A stretch of 64,000 bases of DNA from assembly GCA_012934845.2 (NCBI GenBank), contig WNNJ02001792.1:1-64000 (forward strand). Direction: 5' to 3'. Position 1 is the stretch's first letter. Each line of letters begins with the position of its first letter. The translations under genes and the position numbers were made by a program. This DNA comes from Pomphorhynchus laevis. Taxonomy: Eukaryota > Acanthocephala > Palaeacanthocephala > Echinorhynchida > Pomphorhynchidae. The notes below the pieces were generated by a model. It made no database searches. It saw nothing but the letters and a program-made list of their open reading frames with translations, and was not told where the DNA came from. Positions 11,769-24,295 of the stretch are shown here, in pieces.

Positions 11769-11824
11769 AAACTATTCACTGCTGATGAGTCGTAATATCT
11801 ACGAAACGGCAGTCAATATAGTTT
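11769..11824 (+). ncRNA. Hammerhead-ribozyme-like motif
   Basis: The core matches the hammerhead consensus in order: CTGATGA (11782-11788), a helix II region (11789-11802, with GTA/TAC able to pair), GAAA (11803-11806), then C-GGCA-G closing a minimal helix III, and GTC with the cleavable C at 11814. Outside, AAACTAT (11769-11775) and ATAGTTT (11818-11824) are perfect complements and could form the distal part of helix I; the proximal part (TCACTG against AAT) hardly pairs. Helix II is irregular. It could be a decayed retrozyme or PLE ribozyme. Self-cleavage is not established. Confidence 0.45.
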
Positions 11825-12089
11825 GAGTTTATATATTTAGGAGTTGTATTCTGGTTCAACCATATTCAATGATATCAGATCTTCATCATTTGATTACTGT
11901 TCCGTTCAGTTATTCATTCTTACAAATGGGAAAGCATTAAAATTTGTGTTAATTAGGCAATCAAATCTATCCCGAAATTAATATATCTGCCCGGTTTTAT
12001 TGCTGTTTAGCTAGACCTTTTCACTGATTTCAACGTTTTTGTTTATTTTCATTAATTTGTAATCTTTTACCAGTATTTTTGATGTCGTG

Positions 12090-13345
12090 ATAATTGCTAA
12101 TAGCAGAAACATTGACTTGAAATGCTTGTTTTCCTTGGTGGACTTGATTTCAAAATTTCTTCTCAAATCAAATCAGATAACTGAGTCTACATATTTTATA
12201 TTATTTAAAGTTATACTTAAAAATAAATAATTATTTAAGATTTTATACAATTTATATTTATATAACGATAGATTTTATAATCAAAATTTAATATAATTTT
12301 TTATGAATTGACTAAAAAATAAAATACGATGTATTCGAATAAGGAATATAGGTCTTTATTTAGAACTGCTATGTTATCAGATTTATGCCCTAATTTCTCG
12401 ACCCAACACAGCGTAGCGCCGAATACAATCTATTTATTATCCATTCATGAACAGTTTCCGCTTAAGAGTTTAAATTTATTTTTAATAAATAAATATTTTT
12501 TTGATGCATAATTCCACAATGTAAGAAATAAAATCATTAAACTTGCTTTAAAATTAACAGAAAAATAATAGTTGTATCAGTAACACATAGTTTCAGTATT
12601 TCTGGCAAAGGTTATATTACCGAGAAAACAAAGTCCACGTGTCAATAATAACTTGTCAGTAGAACAAATCAGGTCAGATAACTGAGTCTACGTATTTTAT
12701 GCGATATATAAATTAAAAATAAAGATAAATAATAAATAATTATATAATCCATAAAAAGTTTTCGCTTAATAGTTTGAATAAATTTTTAATAATATTTTGT
12801 TGTTTTTTATATTGTAAAATTATAAGAATAAAATTGATTTATTAATTATAAATTTAATATTTTAATATTTTATTGATGCGTAATATTGATGAAAAGAAAA
12901 GAATCATCAAACTTGGTAAAAAATTAGCCGAAAAATAGTCTTTTAAATAATACATAGTTTCAGTACTTCTGACAAAAGTTATATTACCAAGAAAACAAGG
13001 TCATAGGTCAATAATAACTTGTCAGTAGAACAAATCAAATCAGATAAGTAAGTGTGCGTATTTGACTATATATAAATTTAAGATAAAAATAAATAATTAT
13101 AAATAATTAAATAATATAATATTTTATACAATTAGAATTTATATAATGATAAAATTTATAATAAAAATTTAAAATAAAATTCAATTATTATGAATTGACT
13201 AATAAATAACAGACGATGTATAAGATTAAGGATTGAAGGTCACCACGAGAAACTGCTATGCTATCAGGTTTCGTCCCCCTATTCATCGACCCAACATAGT
13301 ATGTATTTAGCCTAACAGGGCCAAATGCAGATTATTGACGTAAAT
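12090..13345 (-). repeat. Rep-A array: two cored copies and an intervening partial copy
   Basis: Minus-strand Rep-A copies run about 12168-12430 and 13024-13330, each from the AATCAAATCAG..TGAGTCTACGTATTT end to the hairpin core (CTGCTATG.TATCAGGTTTCG). Between them a tandemly duplicated stretch (about 12440-12720 and 12750-13075) shares TAGTTTCAGTA.TTCTG, TATATTACC.AGAAAAC and AATAATAACTTGTCAGTAGA. The small frame 12329-12511 lies inside and is not considered a gene. Confidence 0.6.
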
Positions 13346-16300
13346 TCACAAAATTATTGATTAAAAATTCAAAACAAAAATTGGTCGAATGTATTAAAGA
13401 ATTCTAATGATGAAAGAATCATCGGTATGTGATCACAAAATTCTTTTTTTCTGCGCCAACTCTAATGCTTCATAGCAATTTCAATTGCTTCATAGTAACG
13501 AACAAAAAATTGCTACTTGATTTAAATTGATTGTTCCGCTAATTGTAGTTGTGATTGCGCAAAAAAGAAAGAAATATTAGAAACTATTTTAATGAAGCTC
13601 CGTCTTGCCAAGTACAATATCTAAATCCTCTTGTATAATAGCGTATTTAAGGTGCGTCTATTAATATCTATCTGCAGCTAGAAGTGTCGAGTATACGCTA
13701 ATGATAAGTTGTAAAAATGACAAAAAAGCAGCCATTAGATTTGTTCTTTTATACCACATCTGGAGTTTTACAACTAATTTGCTAAAAAATATAATTTTAA
13801 ACTCGGTCTTATCATATAACAACCAAAATATTTCTAAATTTCAATACGAACAAGCAAATTAGTAAAGAATTTATTATCAAAAAAACGTCGTTTTTAAATT
13901 ATTTGCATTAGGTTGATTGAACTTACAAAGATGAATGTCTAGCGCACACTTTTCGTTTAACTGATAACTCGTTGTTACTTAAAATAAGTGGTTATACTCG
14001 CAATCCATGTTATCTGAAAGTTAATTTGTGTTCAATTGCCAAAGTGGCATTTTAAAAAGTTTAATTTATGACTTTTTTACATTACGAATAACAATAATCA
14101 CAAAAAATACAACTTTCAATAAAAACATGGAAAACAATAAAAGTCTTTCTTAACAAAGAATGATTCATTCTTTGTTATTCATCCTAACAAAGAATGATTT
14201 CTAGTTTGCCAAACTTGTGAAAATTACATTTATATGATACCTTATTAGAAACAAAATATTATTTTACCCTGTTATCTAGAATATGAATTGGTTAAAAGTT
14301 TATTTAAATTACAAGTGAGAAGACATTCAATGTTTGTATAACCAAATTTATACCGACAACTGTTATAGATATACAAAAATTCGGGACACAACTTTAAGAA
14401 CTCATATAACTTCATGTTGTAGAACGTATATATTTCAGTAGTACATAAAATATAATATATATTTGTAGATCGCTAATATTTAAGTGTAAATAGCTCGGTA
14501 AGAATCACAGAATTTTGTTAATTCTTCAGTAGTCTTTAAATTGGTTAAATTTATGCATTTAAATAATACATTGTTCTGTAATAATAACATAAAAATATAA
14601 AAATTTGAATGAAAAATATAAATTTTCATATATAAATATCTATATTTCAATGAGTTGTGAGAAGTGATATTCTATAAAATTTAATATAATATTATAATTT
14701 AATATTTTGAATATGTAATGAATGTCTGAATGTCTAATTATCTACTTAATTTAAAACATTTAATAATTACTTCAATGACTTGTGAGCAGTGATTTGGAAT
14801 TAAATACGAATTTACTTAAAATAACACGTCATTATAAATTTTTTATACGTTTGTATGAAATCAAATCGCTTTAAGCGATTTTAATTGAACGATTATAATC
14901 GCTCTATAACTGGAATATTAAACGAAATTTTGAATGCTTGATGATTAACTTAATTAAGAGCAGATTTTAAATCATCATTACACGTAAAGAACAATAAATA
15001 TTTGAATATACAATACAAATGTTCAGTATGGAATATTCATTTAAATATTGATTATTTTTAAATATTAAATTAATATTATAACAATAATGATAATGATTAA
15101 ACTAATAAAAATTACATTTTTGTCTGATTCAATTGGCATTGCATCAGACGAAATACATCTAGACGTCTAATTTGCTCGTTAAAATGTTGAGTTTGTAACC
15201 TGATAATCCGGCAGTTTATTTTGATGACTTCCCTTATAATCTTTAGTTATCAATATTGATATTAATATTAGCTATTAATATTATTAAATAATGCATAACA
15301 TGTATTATAAATATCATGAAATGTATTTAGACGAAAAATGTATTGATTTAGTCAAACTATCTGATTGAATGACTTGTTTATATTAACTTTTAACTTCTAA
15401 TAAATTTATCTTAATGATATACTATCAATAAAAATTGTAAAGAAAAATCAAAGCGGCATCAAAGTTAAAATGAAAGATACATTTTGCATTTTAAATTGAT
15501 ACTAAAAGCTGAAATTGTTTAAGTAACCTATCTTTTTTACTCATTTAAGTCGCATGAAAATTTTCTACTTTTAAACACTTTAGTTTTGTAACACACACAT
15601 TTCATTATTATTAAATAGAAATTTTCTAACAATCATTATTCCTTCGATCTCAGTTGAATTTTTACAAACACGTGAGATGTCTCTGATATAATCTTCTAAA
15701 TATAATGTTATCCGATTACTCGCTCATTAATCTTCATTGGAAAATAAACATTATATACGTTTATTTTTCAACAAACGTTTACTTTTAATCAAATAAATAA
15801 TTTATTCTCAAAGAGCATTTTTTATAAATTTTTATTAACACTTATCTCTTAAATTTGTATCTTCATTCCTATTTATCACATATTTGTAAAAAGAAAAAAT
15901 CATATTTTATGTAGTTCCCACTTTTGTTGTCATTCCACTCTTACAATATGTCACTCTTTGTATGCAAAAACAGCCTTGTTCATATTTATATATATTTTTA
16001 AAAAATAGCAACAAAAACTATTAGTCAACAATTAGTAAACAACAAATATGAGACAATAAACTCCTAACAGATTACCTTAGCTTGAATGTAATTTATTTAG
16101 ATGAATCATCAACAAAAGAAATACTCAATTCTCAATTGTTTTATATAAAGTACAGCATTTTTCAAACACAAATCTTAATAAAATTGATACAGAAACAATT
16201 ATATATAAATGTATTATGGTCTATTCAAAATGATGGTAATGATTTATCCTTAATTCATCAAATTTCTTTCTGGCAATGTCACTGACTTCCCGAGAGTAAT

Positions 16301-16915
16301 GCTTAAAGTTCCGATTTATTTTTGATAAGTTTGTCGACATTAAATAAATACTTCAATAAGCATGATAATTATTCTTTCTTTTGGATCTTTGGAGTCTATT
16401 TGAGGTAAAATAAAAAGATCAATTTTTATGTCATGAGTGAAAACAGTAAAATAAGTTCTCACCTTCATTAAATCAAACGTGTTTTAATGTACACACTCCA
16501 CTGTACTGAGTAGTTGACAAATTGATAATCTAAAAGATTTAGGTTTAAATACTTGGAATCGTCAATTCTCCGTCTGAAATTTTCGATAAGTTATCAATGC
16601 TTCGGATATTGTAATGTCTTACCATGTAGTGGATCGTTTTACATTGACTTTTTGTAATGTTTGATTCATATTGTGAATACTTTCTGAATAATATTATAAA
16701 ATATGTGACGATAAATTATCCAATCTCGCGCAATCAGGATTGTCCGCGCACCATAAATATATTGCTTGTGCCAACTAACAAGTCACTGTAATCTGCTATC
16801 CTATCCATAAAGCTAATGCTGTTTGAGGAATCTTTAAAATTTAAAGTTTATTGTATTAAGTAATAGCGTATTGGTAACGTTTTGATACTCTCTTCAAATT
16901 TGGCAGTCATTCACA
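13346..16915. other. AT-rich sequence without recognised gene
   Basis: I found no family match. Small structures: a weak inverted pair around 13441-13573 (TTCTTTTTTTCTGCGC against GCGCAAAAAAGAAAG), possibly a small MITE, and a perfect 13-bp palindrome at 14151-14177 (TAACAAAGAATGA/TCATTCTTTGTTA), whose arm repeats once more just after it. The 67-codon frame 16082-16285 is not convincing. Confidence 0.5.
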
Positions 16916-16919
16916 TACT

Positions 16920-17136
16920 GACACAATGTTTGACGATGATAGGGCCTAACGGAGATAATATCACTACTTATATACCTCTATACTATCATATCTGATACTA
17001 TATAACAAGTATTATTTATAATTATTTATTATTTAATTATTTAATTTTGATTTATTTAATTAATTTTAATTTTATTATTATTTAAATTTTATAATTATAT
17101 TAGATACGTGTGCTCATTTAGCTGATTTGATTAATA
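16920..17136 (+). repeat. Rep-A copy, diverged
   Basis: The core is degraded (GATAGGGCCTAACG.., CTATACTATCATATCTGATAC). The 3' end, AGATACGTGTGCTCATTTAGCTGATTTGATT, matches the conserved Rep-A terminus. Confidence 0.45.
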
Positions 17137-17253
17137 CATTTAGAATCAAATCTGTTATACACTACCATATCTGCTTTTAGCTATCTGCATAGCTAAATTT
17201 AACTGCAGATTTACTCGTGTATCGTTTAATTAAGTAATCCTCTGTAATTTTAA

Positions 17254-18362
17254 AATTTGTATAATTTTATACTAATTATAAAATTACAGATCACTTTGAA
17301 TTAAACATTGCGTTTGATACAGCAATTATTTTAAAGATAATATGTTTATTTAAAATTCTTTACTATTTTATCTTCAAAAATAAAAATATTTTAAAAGATG
17401 TCTGATAATTTCGTCGATTCAGTCCTGAAGGATCATAACTAATCAACATTTGTGAACCACAATAGTTGATAGGGCATAATGTTACAATTATAACTAGAAT
17501 AAATAGCGTATGCTAGTTGTTTATTTATCTCTAATTTGTATAATTTTATACTAATCATAAAATTAAAGATCACTTTGAATTAAACATTGCGTTTGATACA
17601 GCAATTATTTCAAAGATAATATGTTTATTTAAAATTCTTTACTATTTTATCTTCAAAAATAAAAATATTTTAAAAGATGTCTGATAATTTCGTCGATTCA
17701 GTCCTGAAGGATCATAACTAATCAACATTTGTGAACCACAATAGTTGATAGGGCATAATGTTACAATTATAACTAGAATGAATAGCGTATGCTAGTTGTT
17801 TATTTATCTCTAATTTGTATAATTTTATACTAATCATAAAATTAAAGATCACTTTGAATTAAACATTGCGTTTGATACAGCAATTATTTCAAAGATAATA
17901 TGTTTATTTAAAATTCTTTACTATTTTATCCTCAAAAATAAAAATATTTTAAAAGATGTCTGATAATTTCGTCGATTCAGTCCTGAAGGATCATAACTAA
18001 TCAACATTTGTACCACAATAGTTGATAGAGCATAATGTTACAATTATAACTAGAATGAATAGAGTATGCTAGTTGTTTATTTATCTCTAATTTGTATAAT
18101 TTTATACTAATCATAAAATTAAAGATCACTTCGAATTAAACATTGCGTATGATACAGCAATTATTTCAAAGATAATATGTTTATTTAAAATTCTTTACTA
18201 TTTTATCCTCAAAAATAAAAATATTTTAAAAGATGTCTGATAATTTCGTCGATTCAGTCCTGAAGGATCATAACTAATCAACATTTGTACCACAATAGTT
18301 GATAGAGCATAATGTTACAATTATAACTAGAATGAATAGAGTATGCTAGTTGTTTATTAATC
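17254..18362 (+). repeat. 279-bp satellite, four tandem units
   Basis: Units start at 17254, 17533, 17812 and 18089 (spacing 279, 279, 277 bp), each beginning AATTTGTATAATTTTATAC and containing CATTGCGTTTGATACAGC and CAGTCCTGAAGGATCATAAC. Units differ by only a few bases and a 2-base indel, so amplification is recent. Units 3 and 4 share private changes, which suggests stepwise duplication. I see no open frame or pol III box in the unit. Confidence 0.9.
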
Positions 18363-19019
18363 TCTTAATATTTTTCAAAAAATATGTTTAGTTTAATCAA
18401 AAATATATTTTGTCATGAGGATTATTATTATATCAATAATAATTGAGAAAAATAGTAATGATATTTACAATATGCCAGTATTGGATAGAAACGAAACCAA
18501 TTTGCAAAAAGTCGAATTTCAATAAAGGATGCGATACTTTACATCACTAGCTAAGAATTAAAATATCAATTGAAAAAATAATATTGAAAAAAATATTACA
18601 ATATTATAACTTTACTTTTTACAATTTACCAACAAAAAAGATGACAATATATAAAAACAATATATAAAATATATATTTTTTACAAAATATATTCAATATA
18701 TATAACAAATGTCGGAAAAAATATTTTATTTTTTTCCGCTTAGCCAACGAATATTTAAATATTTCAGCAGCTATTTCATATATGGAATAGTAAAAAAGAG
18801 TAGTACTGTCATTTTGTGAGTCACAAAATGATAGCATTTTTCTATTGATAAAATTCCGTTTTACTATAAAAATCTTTATAAAATAAAATTTTCTCCTTGA
18901 AGTCTCCTTAAATGTATAATGTAACAAAGATCGCAAATTCAAAATTACAAGATATTTTTAGTACAAAAAATATGTACTGTATTGTTCTTCTAAAAGTGAA
19001 TTTAATAATTTAAAACACC

Positions 19020-19205
19020 AAACCGGCATAAGAATCTACGTATTTTATATAAATTAAAAATAAAGATAAATAATAAAATTTAGTACAATAATACTTTATA
19101 TAACGATAAAATTTATTATTAAAATTAAAAATGTAAACAAATTTTATGAATTGAATAATAAATAATATACCATGTATTCGACTAAGGAATAGACGTCAAC
19201 ATGAG
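19020..19205 (-). repeat. Rep-A copy, partial
   Basis: It starts at a diverged terminus (ATCTACGTATTTTATATAAA) and runs to the ATGTATTCGACTAAGGAATAG block, then breaks off before most of the hairpin core. Confidence 0.5.
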
Positions 19206-19229
19206 GAAAGAGGAATATAAGGATGAATA

Positions 19230-20355
19230 TAAATTCGGTATTTACAATCATTAAATAATTATATATTTTTATCATTATTTATATATTCACTATTGAATAA
19301 ATTTGTTTATTCATTTAATATATTACTTGCTAATAAATTGCTTTTTAATAAATGTCTCGGGTGTCTCGACACCTGATAAAATATAATGTTTCACCTGTTA
19401 ATTTTCTTGATAAAAATATTATCTAATTATCGTTAATAATAACGTTAATTTAAATTTATCAAATATTAGATGTTAATATTGTAGCTAAATAATTCATAAA
19501 AAATACAATAAATGCGAAAAAATCACAATAGGCTACACTTTATTTTTAAAATAATATATGAAAACATAATATCATAAATATAATCACAATTTATCATAAT
19601 TCGAATACATAAATTATTAGCTATGATTCAAATATTAAACGATTGATTTTGCTCACAATATTTTTTGAAATTCTATATTGCTAATATACAAATTTCTTCA
19701 TATTTAGGGGTATAATTAGAGTTATATTAAAATTTAAAATGTCCAATTTATATATTTTTCATTAAACAAAAATTAATATTTGCTTATGTATTAAGTGTTT
19801 AATAAAATGTATTAAGTACGCATTATTCTTGTTAGATAATTTTGTTTAAACTTTATTGGTAAGATAATGCGTAAATAAATTGAATAAATTCAGTAATGAA
19901 TATAAAATAAACATTTACCACTTGGGATAATGTTAATTAACCAGTATTCAACATACTCGTCATTATCTTAAAAAGTAGAGAGGAGAATAAACTAGCAATT
20001 AAAGTGTAGATAACAGGATGAGCAACCTATTTTCAGATTAATTATCGTATTTTGCGTATAATGTTTAAGACAAATAGTCCTTCATTGTTGAACACAAGTA
20101 TTGAATGCATGTCAAAATAGTACATTATTATGATAGGTTGCGCTATTGGATGTTTGGGCAATTTCATCAATTATATTGTAGAAAATAAAGCTACAAAAAG
20201 TAAAAGCTTCTTATAAGGAAGAATGACAGTACCTTACTTTTTACGTGATTATCTCTGTTCGCATGAAAATAATTCCTTGATAAACAAATGGTTAAGCATA
20301 TGTTACTGCTGCAATGGTTCCGAGGAGCACGTAAGTGTTACGATAAAATTTGCCA
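19230..20355 (+). repeat. Segmental duplication, left copy (partner 34.6-37.0 kb)
   Basis: About 710 bp (19640-20355) are almost identical to about 36238-36955. Shorter blocks 19237-19325, 19327-19425 and 19430-19555 recur near 34930-35015, 35745-35850 and 34668-34790 in a different order and with other sequence between. The long block ends just past a candidate exon with a GTAAGT donor. The high identity across non-coding AT-rich sequence implies a recent event. Confidence 0.85.
20223..20330 (+). CDS. Candidate first coding exon (duplicate copy), unknown product
   Basis: An ATG follows ATAAGGAAGA, and the frame runs 36 codons without a stop to GAGGAGCAC followed by GTAAGT, a consensus splice donor, in phase 0. 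It encodes MTVPYFLRDYLCSHEN, then LINKWLSICYCCNGSEEH. The partner at 36805-36912 differs by one residue (His to Arg) and has the same donor. The motif C-Y-C-C is notable, but I recognise no family. This copy loses similarity to its partner soon after the donor, so it is probably the non-functional duplicate. The reading as an exon is an inference from frame conservation and the donor. Confidence 0.35.
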
Positions 20356-20369
20356 TTTTGCTTCATCGT

Positions 20370-20565
20370 GAATAAAAAAATAAAAAAAGAAGAATATAAA
20401 CGATTAAATGAAAAATTAAAAGATTTAATTTATCAAATATTCGATGTTAATATTATACCTAAACAATTCATTAAAAATACAAGAAATGCGAAAAAATTGC
20501 AATACTTTATTATTTTAAGGATTATCGATAGACTATCATACAAATTTGTAGTGCGAATATAATTT
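20370..20565 (+). repeat. Coding-like fragment related to 19.43-19.55 and 34.67-34.79 kb
   Basis: A 70-codon frame reads EYKRLNEKLKDLIYQIFDVN, IIPKQFIKNTRNAKKLQYF. The non-coding blocks at 19430-19555 and 34668-34790 are degraded nucleotide relatives of the same text (AAATGCGAAAAAAT, ATAGACTATCAT). Three copies of a once-coding sequence point to a mobile element or multigene family that I cannot name. Confidence 0.4.
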
Positions 20566-20949
20566 TATAATTAATAACATAATATTATAATTTTAATGTT
20601 AGTAAAAAACTATAATTTTTGTAATTTTATATTTTATTCTTTCAATATACAATAACTTTATATTTTAAATTATAATCTAAATTAATTATATTTAAAATTA
20701 GAAAATATCTAATGTTTATTATCTATCTTTTATTTCACCCACCCTTTTTTCATGAAATTAACTTGTTTGACATTCAGTCAACGAATTTCCTTCATATTGA
20801 TCGTTCAAATATAATTTTAGATTCAAATTTGAATATCCTTACTTTTTTAAGTACATTCAAGCATGTAATTTAAAGATCGTTTGATGTTTATAAAATTATT
20901 TTTTTTGTTTTATTTATGGCATGTGTCATTTATATAGATATATATAGCT
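20566..20949. other. AT-rich sequence, nothing recognised
   Basis: I see no frame, RNA motif or repeat that I can support. Confidence 0.5.
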
Positions 20950-21165
20950 AATGTCTTAATTAAGACATTTAATACAGATTAATTAGATTAATTAGATTTA
21001 ATTAATCATTTAATCTTTTTTTCACTTTCATGTCTTATTAATTAAGACATTTAATTCAGATTAATTAGATTAATTAGATTTAATTAATCATTTAATATTT
21101 TTTTCACTTTTATGTCTTATTAATTAAGACATTTAATACAGATTAATCATTTAATTAGATTTTCA
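20950..21165. repeat. Tandem repeat, about 80-bp unit, three copies
   Basis: Units start at 20951, 21030 and 21112 with ATGTCTTA(TTA)ATTAAGACATTT, itself a palindrome, followed by AATTAGATTAATTAGATTTAA and TTTTTTTCACTTT. The third unit is cut short. Confidence 0.85.
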
Positions 21166-21359
21166 TAAAATTGTAAATTTTAATGAATTGCATATAAGAT
21201 AAAATCGAAGTTAGATATCAGCTTATAGCTTAAATGTCATTTTAACAATTTCAGATTTGGATTCACTCTAATAAAGAGCCCATTTTGGAACGCCATGAAT
21301 TAAAGCGAATTAAAATCTTAGTTTTATCTATTAAACGTCCTATACACAATAATATACAT

Positions 21360-21703
21360 TATTATTACTTAGTAGGAAATACGTCATTAGCATGTATTTG
21401 GCCCCGCTGCTATGTTGGGTAGAGGAGTTAGGGGCCGAATCCTGATAGCATAGCAGTTCCTCCTGATGACCTCTAATCCTTATTCTGATACATAGTTTGT
21501 TATCTATTAGTCAATTCATTAAAATTGACTTTTATTTTTAATTTCAGTTTATAATTCATCTTGATATAAATTATATAAAATCTTATAACAATTATTTATT
21601 ATTAATTAATTTTTTATTATTTAACTATTTAACTTTTATTTTGCATTATTTTTAATTTACAATATAAAATACGTAGACTCAGTTAGCTTATTTAATCATA
21701 AGT
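21360..21703 (+). repeat. Rep-A copy, full length or nearly so
   Basis: This is the best plus-strand copy: AAATACGTCATTAGCATG, TTTGGCCCCGCTGCTATG, then GGGGCC, GATAGCATAGCAG, CTCCTGATGACCTCTAATCC and TTCTGATACATAG. After an AT-rich body it ends in AAATACGTAGACTCAGTTAGC. Its ends (AAATACGT and ACGTATTT when inverted) form imperfect terminal inverted repeats, as expected of a MITE. Confidence 0.65.
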
Positions 21704-22460
21704 AATAATAAAATAAGTATATATAATAAAATAATATAGCGGTCAAATTTTAGAGGACTCGGATTAGACAAAGATTTTTATATCAGAAACCACCAAGATT
21801 GATCACTTTTATATTAAACACGCCATTCCACAAGTTTTGAAATTTGCTCGTTTAGCCTCTAGCGAGTTATACCACTGAATCTTTTCCATAGAACTTAGTG
21901 TGAAACACCTTACTAAGAGCTTTTTCATGTATCATCACTCGGTCTGACCACATCAACTGACTTACTTCAATATGACAACCAGCGGTTTCACTCAAAAATT
22001 ATACAAAAGACCTGTCTCTTAATATAATATTGAAGTATCAAAACGGTCAAGTTATAAAGAAACCTCATTTTGGTTGCTTCTATCTCGCTGTTTTTGATAC
22101 AAATCTTATTTTTTATCTTCAAATCGAGGTACATAAGCACTTTTGTTTGAGCAATGATTCTGTCTTCCGCAGATCACTGAAAGAATTGACATTAAGAACT
22201 GAATAACCTCGAAGCAAATGATCAAACATATTGCTAAAGACTTTAATTAAACATCAATCAATTCAAACTATAAATGCAAATTCATCTGTGAAAGTTGAGA
22301 AACTACTTCTCTGAAACGCTTGTATAATAAATATCTTTAGAAACTAAAATTGCTTTGCTATAAATTTTTTTGTAAATATTTTATTCTGTAAATATTTTTA
22401 AGTAAAAATAATTTTCGTAAATATTAGTCAGTAAATATTTTTAGGTAAATATTTTATTTT
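21704..22460. other. Unclassified sequence, moderately complex
   Basis: The stretch around 21740-22340 is less AT-biased than its surroundings but has no long frame. It contains AACGGTCAAGTTATAAAGAA and GGTCTGACCACATC. It could be an old transposon. No family was recognised. Confidence 0.35.
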
Positions 22461-22674
22461 TCTTAAATATGCAGGAATCATCAGGTGTAATTAAAAGTCA
22501 ACAAAATTATTATATTTCACTAGTATCTACTTCTGCGTCTTCAGAAATTGAAAATGAGTTTCCAATGTCTGAAGAACAAATGTTACTAATTTCTGAAGAT
22601 GCTAGTAGTTACTAGCAAAATATAATAATTTTGTTGACTTTCAATTACACATGACTTTCTTTAATATTTAAAAA
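22461..22674. mobile_element. MITE with about 60-bp terminal inverted repeats (family B)
   Basis: The left arm runs from TCTTAAATAT through GTGTAATTAAAAGTCAACAA to TTTCACTAGTA. The right arm is its inverse, TACTAGCAAAATATAATAAT through TTGTTGACTTTCAATTACAC to TTTAATATTTA. No coding sequence lies between. Related copies are at 27891-28081, 49417-49591 and (right end only) about 63040-63117. Confidence 0.75.
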
Positions 22675-22799
22675 ACAGATCAGTGTATATATACATATAT
22701 TTGCTGAAAAGTATAATTTGAAATGATTTAAATATAATTTGAAATTATAATTTATAATTTAATTATAAATTTAGTTGTTTATTATTTGCTATACTACTT

Positions 22800-23640
22800 C
22801 TGCCGATTACTTTATCCATGTCATTCAATCCTAATAAGCACATAAAATTAAGCGTTTTAATCCGAAAATATTCTCTTTCTAATAGCTTTTGATTTGATAT
22901 TTATTAATTTTCTTCAATAATATGTTCTAAAATAGATTATCTTTAATAATCTTTAATATTAATCTTTAATTTTTAATATTATCTTTATAGACTATAGATT
23001 ATATTTAATAAATTGGCAATGCAGATATGTATTGCTAAACATATTGCTAATAATATGATATAATCGACATTTCCTCGCTTAGTACAATAAAAAATTATTA
23101 ATTTATGGATTATTTAAAAATAATTGATGTAATAATTTGCTTTATGACTTTAAGTATTTATAAACGGAATACAAATTAATAAAAATATTAGAAAAACTTC
23201 TTATATTTACATAAAGATCTTTTAGCTTATTATCTCTAAAAAGTTGTTTTAATATTTCTAATTGTTCATTTATATACTTACCTTTTTTAATATTTTTAAG
23301 TCTATTTTTCTTATTCCTTTTATCTCCATGACTTTATGTCATGCGTTTAACCGGATTACTATAATATAGTTGTTTGTTATGTATTGTACTACTTCTGCCA
23401 ATTCCTCGTACCACGTCATTCAATCCTAACGAGCAAATGAAATTAAGCGTTTTAATCCAAAAATATTCTCTTTCTAATAGCTTTTGATTTGATATTTACT
23501 AATTTTCTTCAATAATATGTTCTAAAATAAATAATTTACATTTACATAAAATTTTTTTAGCGATTATCTCGTAAAAGTTGTTTTAATATTTCTAATTGTT
23601 CTAAAAGTTTGTAATGGTAATACGAAATAAATAGTTTTAA
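22800..23640 (-). mobile_element. Penelope-like element fragments
   Basis: Read on the minus strand, 23300-23520 gives the GIY-YIG tail (ILNQKLLEREYFWIKTLNF-type text, then GLNDVV, NPVKR). 22800-22960 is a second, shorter copy of the same part. 23130-23330 matches the INEQLEILKQL N-terminal block. This is the same family as at 1.7-4.2 kb, broken. Confidence 0.55.
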
Positions 23641-23679
23641 TCAATTCAAAGAGATGATAGTATATAATATATATTTATT

Positions 23680-23970
23680 GCAGAGCAGGTTATGAGCAAA
23701 TTTTGCAAGTACTTAACGATAACTATGATGTTGGATTACTTCTAGCCACAAAGTCCACATTTATAATTGTAAAATATCTGTTAGAAAAACAATTTATCGA
23801 AAGAAGAATTGCTCGGACTCTGGAACAACAAGCTTTTCAATTGTTGCTGATTGTCTTAGCATATTCGAGGTAAAATATGATCTTTAATGCTAATCAATGA
23901 TCCCGGTGTAGTTTTGAATGTATACTATTTCTACCTATGAAATGCAGATGACATATATTAAATCAATTGG
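23680..23970 (-). repeat. Inverted copy of the dispersed repeat at 2.51-2.72 kb
   Basis: The reverse complement of the earlier block, including TTCTAGCCACAAAGTCCACA and GCTAATCAATGATCCCGGTG. It again adjoins PLE fragments. Confidence 0.55.
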
Positions 23971-24295
23971 TGAATGCAGTGTTTGTAATGGTAATGCGAA
24001 ATAACCAGTTTTAATCAATTTAGAGAGATGAAAGTATAAATTTTTATTTGATCATTCTCAATTTTAAATTGAACAAAATGGGAAAACATTAGCAAGATTT
24101 GCTGCTTTCAGAATTTAGAATTCTCATTGACAAACTCTGGGATTGCTGATTGAAAATAAAAAAACTGCGTGTCAATTGATTGCAATCGGTAGAAATAAGC
24201 TGCAATGCAAGTGATAGCAAAGGCCGGCATATGTGTTGAATTTTAATACGAATGAACAAATTATCTTCATCATGATACTCAGTAGATATTGTTGT

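Noticed and set aside
17254-18362. Hammerhead-like GACGAAAT on the minus strand of the 279-bp satellite
   Set aside because: No CUGANGA box at the right place and no helix II; the resemblance is limited to one short word.
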